DNA of 64,000 bases from Bacteriovoracaceae bacterium (GTDB lineage: Bacteria > Bdellovibrionota > Bacteriovoracia > Bacteriovoracales > Bacteriovoracaceae): NCBI GenBank assembly GCA_019752535.1, contig JAIEMA010000004.1, positions 1-64,000 of the forward strand, written 5' to 3'. The position numbers were made by a program, and so were the translations under genes. Positions 61,383 through 64,000 of the stretch are shown here, piece after piece; position 1 is the first letter of the stretch; every line of letters begins with the position of its first letter. The notes under the pieces were generated by a model. That model was given only the letters and a program-made list of their open reading frames with translations, did no database searches and was not told the origin of the DNA.

Positions 61383-62183
61383 ATGAAGATTGAAGGCCAT
61401 CTACGTAAAATGAAAGTAAGCCCTGGTGAAATAGTCTCGTATCAACTTCGCCTTGATGATGAGCTTGTCCCACTAAATGAGTTGGTTGGAAAAAAAGTTC
61501 GTCTCACTTTTCTAGAAAAAATTCATTGTATCAGTTGTGGAAAGCTGACTAAGAAATCTTGGCAGCAAGGATACTGCTACCCATGCACATTAAAGCTCGC
61601 TGAGTGTGATTTATGTATTGTGAAGCCAGAGTTGTGTCATTTCTCGAAGGGAACCTGTAGAGAGCCTTCTTGGGGAGAGAGTCATTGCATGCAGCCGCAT
61701 GTGGTTTATCTCGCCAACTCGTCTGGGGCCAAGGTCGGTATTACTCGTCAAACTCAAGTGCCCACGCGCTGGATTGATCAAGGGGCACACCAAGCGCTTC
61801 CTCTGTTTAAAGTAAAAACTCGATTAGATTCAGGTTTAGTTGAAACGATTTTAGGCAAGCATGTGGCCGACAAAACCAATTGGCAAAGAATGCTTAAGGG
61901 TGTGCCCGAAATAATTGATTTAGTCGCTCTCTCACAAGAGCTCTTTGAGAAAGTAGGGGATGAGATTAAACCTTTTATAGCAGAAATGATGCCCCAAGAG
62001 GTTGTCCAACTTAACTATCCTGTTCAACGCTATCCAGAGAAAGTAAAATCTCTGGGTTTAGATAAGGTCCCAGTCATCGAAGATGAACTCGTGGGCATTA
62101 AGGGTCAGTACTTAATTTTTGCTAACGGAGTCACCAACATGAGAAATCATGCCGGTTATCTTGTTAGATGGGAGACGTTATGA
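61383..62183 (+). CDS. DUF2797 family protein
   Basis: The 266-residue cytoplasmic protein matches DUF2797 (PF10977). It has an N-terminal beta segment, then a zinc-ribbon-like CISCGKLTKKSWQQGYCYPC (C51, C54, C67, C70), further cysteines, and a HVVYLANSSGAKVGITR ... RWIDQGAHQ region that resembles the start of GIY-YIG-type nuclease domains. The family has no established function; the GIY-YIG resemblance is by eye. It overlaps the pepN start by 4 bases, so the two are co-translated. Confidence 0.88.
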   Translation: MKIEGHLRKMKVSPGEIVSYQLRLDDELVPLNELVGKKVRLTFLEKIHCISCGKLTKKSWQQGYCYPCTLKLAECDLCIVKPELCHFSKGTCREPSWGESHCMQPHVVYLANSSGAKVGITRQTQVPTRWIDQGAHQALPLFKVKTRLDSGLVETILGKHVADKTNWQRMLKGVPEIIDLVALSQELFEKVGDEIKPFIAEMMPQEVVQLNYPVQRYPEKVKSLGLDKVPVIEDELVGIKGQYLIFANGVTNMRNHAGYLVRWETL

Positions 62184-64000
62184 AGCAGCTACAAACAATA
62201 TACTTGCGTGATTATAAAGCACCAAATTTTACGGTTGAACACATTGACCTGACTCTTGATATTTTTGATGGCTACACTGACGTCACTAGTAAGCTTGAAA
62301 TTATTCGTTCAAAGTCTGCACCTTCTGGAGCTCTTGAGCTTGAACTCTTGGGCGAAGGCATGGAGTTGCAAAAAATATCTCGTGATGGCAAAGAGCTCAC
62401 AAGTTCCGCTTACTCCCTTTCAAGTGACCGTTTAAATCTTCATGCGATTAGTGAATCAATTCTCAATCTAGAAATAAAAAACAGGATTTACCCTGAAAAG
62501 AACTCGGCCCTTGAAGGCTTTTATAAATCAGGTGATATCCTTTGCACTCAGTGTGAGCCAGAAGGATTTAGAAAGATCACCTATTTTATTGATCGCCCTG
62601 ATGCGATGGCGAAGTTTAAGACAACTCTTAAGGCCGATAAAAAGCGCTATCCGATGCTTCTTTCAAACGGCAACAGAGTCGACAGTGGTGAGCTTCCAGG
62701 GGGAAGACATTTTGTCAGTTGGGTGGATCCCTTTAAGAAGCCTTCTTATCTTTTTGCGGCGGTTGCCGGTGATCTTGAAATGAAAGCCGATAGCTATACG
62801 ACAAAGTCCGGACGTAAAGTCGCTCTTGAAGTGTACGTTGATAAAGGTCAAGGCAGTAAAACCAAGCACGCGATTGAATCCCTTGCTCATGCCATGAAAT
62901 GGGATGAAGAGACTTTTGGTCTCGAATATGATCTCGATATCTACATGATTGTTGCGGTGGAGAGTTTCAATTTTGGTGCGATGGAGAATAAAGGTCTTAA
63001 TATTTTTAACTCCGCCTACGTACTCGCCGATCCCACAACAGCAACGGATGGAGATTTTCAGAATATCGAAGGTGTTGTCGGTCATGAATACTTTCATAAC
63101 TGGACCGGCAACCGTGTCACTTGCCGTGATTGGTTTCAGCTCACGTTAAAAGAAGGTCTCACTGTTTTTAGAGATCAAGAGTTCTCAAGTGACATGCTCT
63201 CTCGCGCCGTCAAGCGCATTGAAGATGTGAAGCGTCTTAAAGAAGCCCAATTTTCAGAAGACGCGGGCCCGATGAGTCATCCGATTCGCCCCACGAGCTA
63301 TATTGAAATTAATAATTTCTATACAGCAACTGTCTACGAGAAGGGCGCCGAAGTCATTCGTATGATTCACACCTTGATTGGAGATAAGAATTTTAAACGC
63401 GGAATCACTGAATACTTTAAACGCCATGACGGACAAGCCGTCACGACTGAGGATTTTGTTTCGGCGATGGAGTTTGCTGGCGAGAGAGATCTGACTCAAT
63501 TTAAAAATTGGTATTCACGCCCAGGAACACCAACATTGGTAGTCAGAGGCACCTATGATGAAAGTGCTAAGACTTATACGGTAAACGTGAAGCAAAAATA
63601 TGCCTCAGTCATGAATGAGAGACTGGAAAATAATGTTCTGTTAATTCCATTTAAAATGGCTCTCTTTGCTCAAGATGGAAAAATGATAGGGAATGAATCC
63701 TTGGTTGAAGTGACAAAACTTGAGCAAGAATTTGTGATTAATAATGTCACCTCAAAACCTATTCCTTCATGGAATCGCTCTTTCTCGGCTCCGGTTCATG
63801 TGGATTATCCCTACACAGAAGAAGAGCTTCTGCATCTTGTCGCCTTTGATACGGACGCGGTCTCTCGCTATGAGGCTTTGCAGAGAGTTTATATCAACAC
63901 CATAAAGTCTTGGATCAAATCCACCCCTCCAAGTGAGCTGCCGTCTGCTTTTGCCAAAAGTTTAAGCCTGATGATCAAGGATGAATCAATAGATCCGGCA
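62180..64000 (+). CDS. pepN: Aminopeptidase N (5' part, cut by window edge)
   Basis: The visible 607 residues start at ATG 62180 and run off the right edge. Family features are YLRDYKAPNFTVEHIDLTL at the start, LEGFYKSGDILCTQCEPEGF, the exopeptidase motif (SFNFGAMENKGLNIF), and the zinc site HEYFHNWTGNRVT with the second Glu in KEGLTVFRDQEF. PepN is the main broad-specificity aminopeptidase. It suits a peptide-feeding lifestyle. It overlaps the DUF2797 gene by the ATGA motif. The C-terminal domain is not visible. Confidence 0.96.
   Translation, partial: MKQLQTIYLRDYKAPNFTVEHIDLTLDIFDGYTDVTSKLEIIRSKSAPSGALELELLGEGMELQKISRDGKELTSSAYSLSSDRLNLHAISESILNLEIKNRIYPEKNSALEGFYKSGDILCTQCEPEGFRKITYFIDRPDAMAKFKTTLKADKKRYPMLLSNGNRVDSGELPGGRHFVSWVDPFKKPSYLFAAVAGDLEMKADSYTTKSGRKVALEVYVDKGQGSKTKHAIESLAHAMKWDEETFGLEYDLDIYMIVAVESFNFGAMENKGLNIFNSAYVLADPTTATDGDFQNIEGVVGHEYFHNWTGNRVTCRDWFQLTLKEGLTVFRDQEFSSDMLSRAVKRIEDVKRLKEAQFSEDAGPMSHPIRPTSYIEINNFYTATVYEKGAEVIRMIHTLIGDKNFKRGITEYFKRHDGQAVTTEDFVSAMEFAGERDLTQFKNWYSRPGTPTLVVRGTYDESAKTYTVNVKQKYASVMNERLENNVLLIPFKMALFAQDGKMIGNESLVEVTKLEQEFVINNVTSKPIPSWNRSFSAPVHVDYPYTEEELLHLVAFDTDAVSRYEALQRVYINTIKSWIKSTPPSELPSAFAKSLSLMIKDESIDPA

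Overview
The window is about 43% G+C, gene-dense, and free of insertion sequences, prophage genes and CRISPR arrays. Its content suggests a member of the Bdellovibrionota, most likely a Bacteriovoracales-type predatory bacterium. It carries many Sec-exported proteins and lipoproteins of unknown function, a PrkA-YeaH-SpoVR stress module, a histone-H1-like Lys/Ala protein, an AmpG-type muropeptide importer and a POT peptide importer. This placement is inferred from gene content, not from a marker phylogeny.

Layout. 1-6.6 kb (minus): glycerol-3-phosphate dehydrogenase (cut by the window edge), an acidic-repeat protein with a YbjQ-like C-terminus, SecA, an M23 endopeptidase and a PP2C phosphatase. 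6.7-14.6 kb: PrkA kinase, YeaH/DUF444 and SpoVR as an operon divergent from the phosphatase, then two exported proteins of unknown function. 14.6-21 kb: housekeeping run rpoH-like sigma factor, rpsO, pnp, dut, a small PHA-system-like protein, a 2Fe-2S ferredoxin and a POT transporter. 21-32 kb: lipoproteins, an SH3/beta-barrel protein, a C45-like amidohydrolase, an App1-like HAD phosphatase, acylphosphatase and a three-gene operon ending in a coiled-coil/Hsp20 fusion. 32-39 kb: N-formylglutamate amidohydrolase, an inosine-guanosine kinase gene with a frameshifted tail, a HaeIII-like nuclease candidate, a degenerate ABC-ATPase-like protein, two tandem mnmA-type genes, a structured RNA leader and tRNA-Leu(GAG). 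39-48.6 kb: an island of exported proteins including a PQQ-type dehydrogenase with a cytochrome, a 2H-phosphoesterase-like lipoprotein, a papain-like protease and two paralogous small proteins that share an upstream palindrome. It ends with two nucleoid-protein genes. 48.7-64 kb: TolC plus a frameshifted RND pump, an ABC-2 polysaccharide exporter, a trypsin-like protease, HiPIP, a C5-cytosine methyltransferase, AmpG, an ankyrin lipoprotein, a DUF2797 protein and the 5' part of pepN.

How genes fit together. PrkA, YeaH, SpoVR and the PP2C phosphatase look like one phosphorylation-dependent stress module. AmpG, the POT importer and PepN would let the cell take up and degrade wall fragments and peptides. 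The points most worth a second look are the gsk-linked HaeIII-like protein, the shared operator-like palindromes at the two paralogous secreted-protein genes, the three-way-junction leader at 38.45 kb, the coiled-coil/Hsp20 fusion, and two single-base homopolymer frameshifts (gsk and RND pump).
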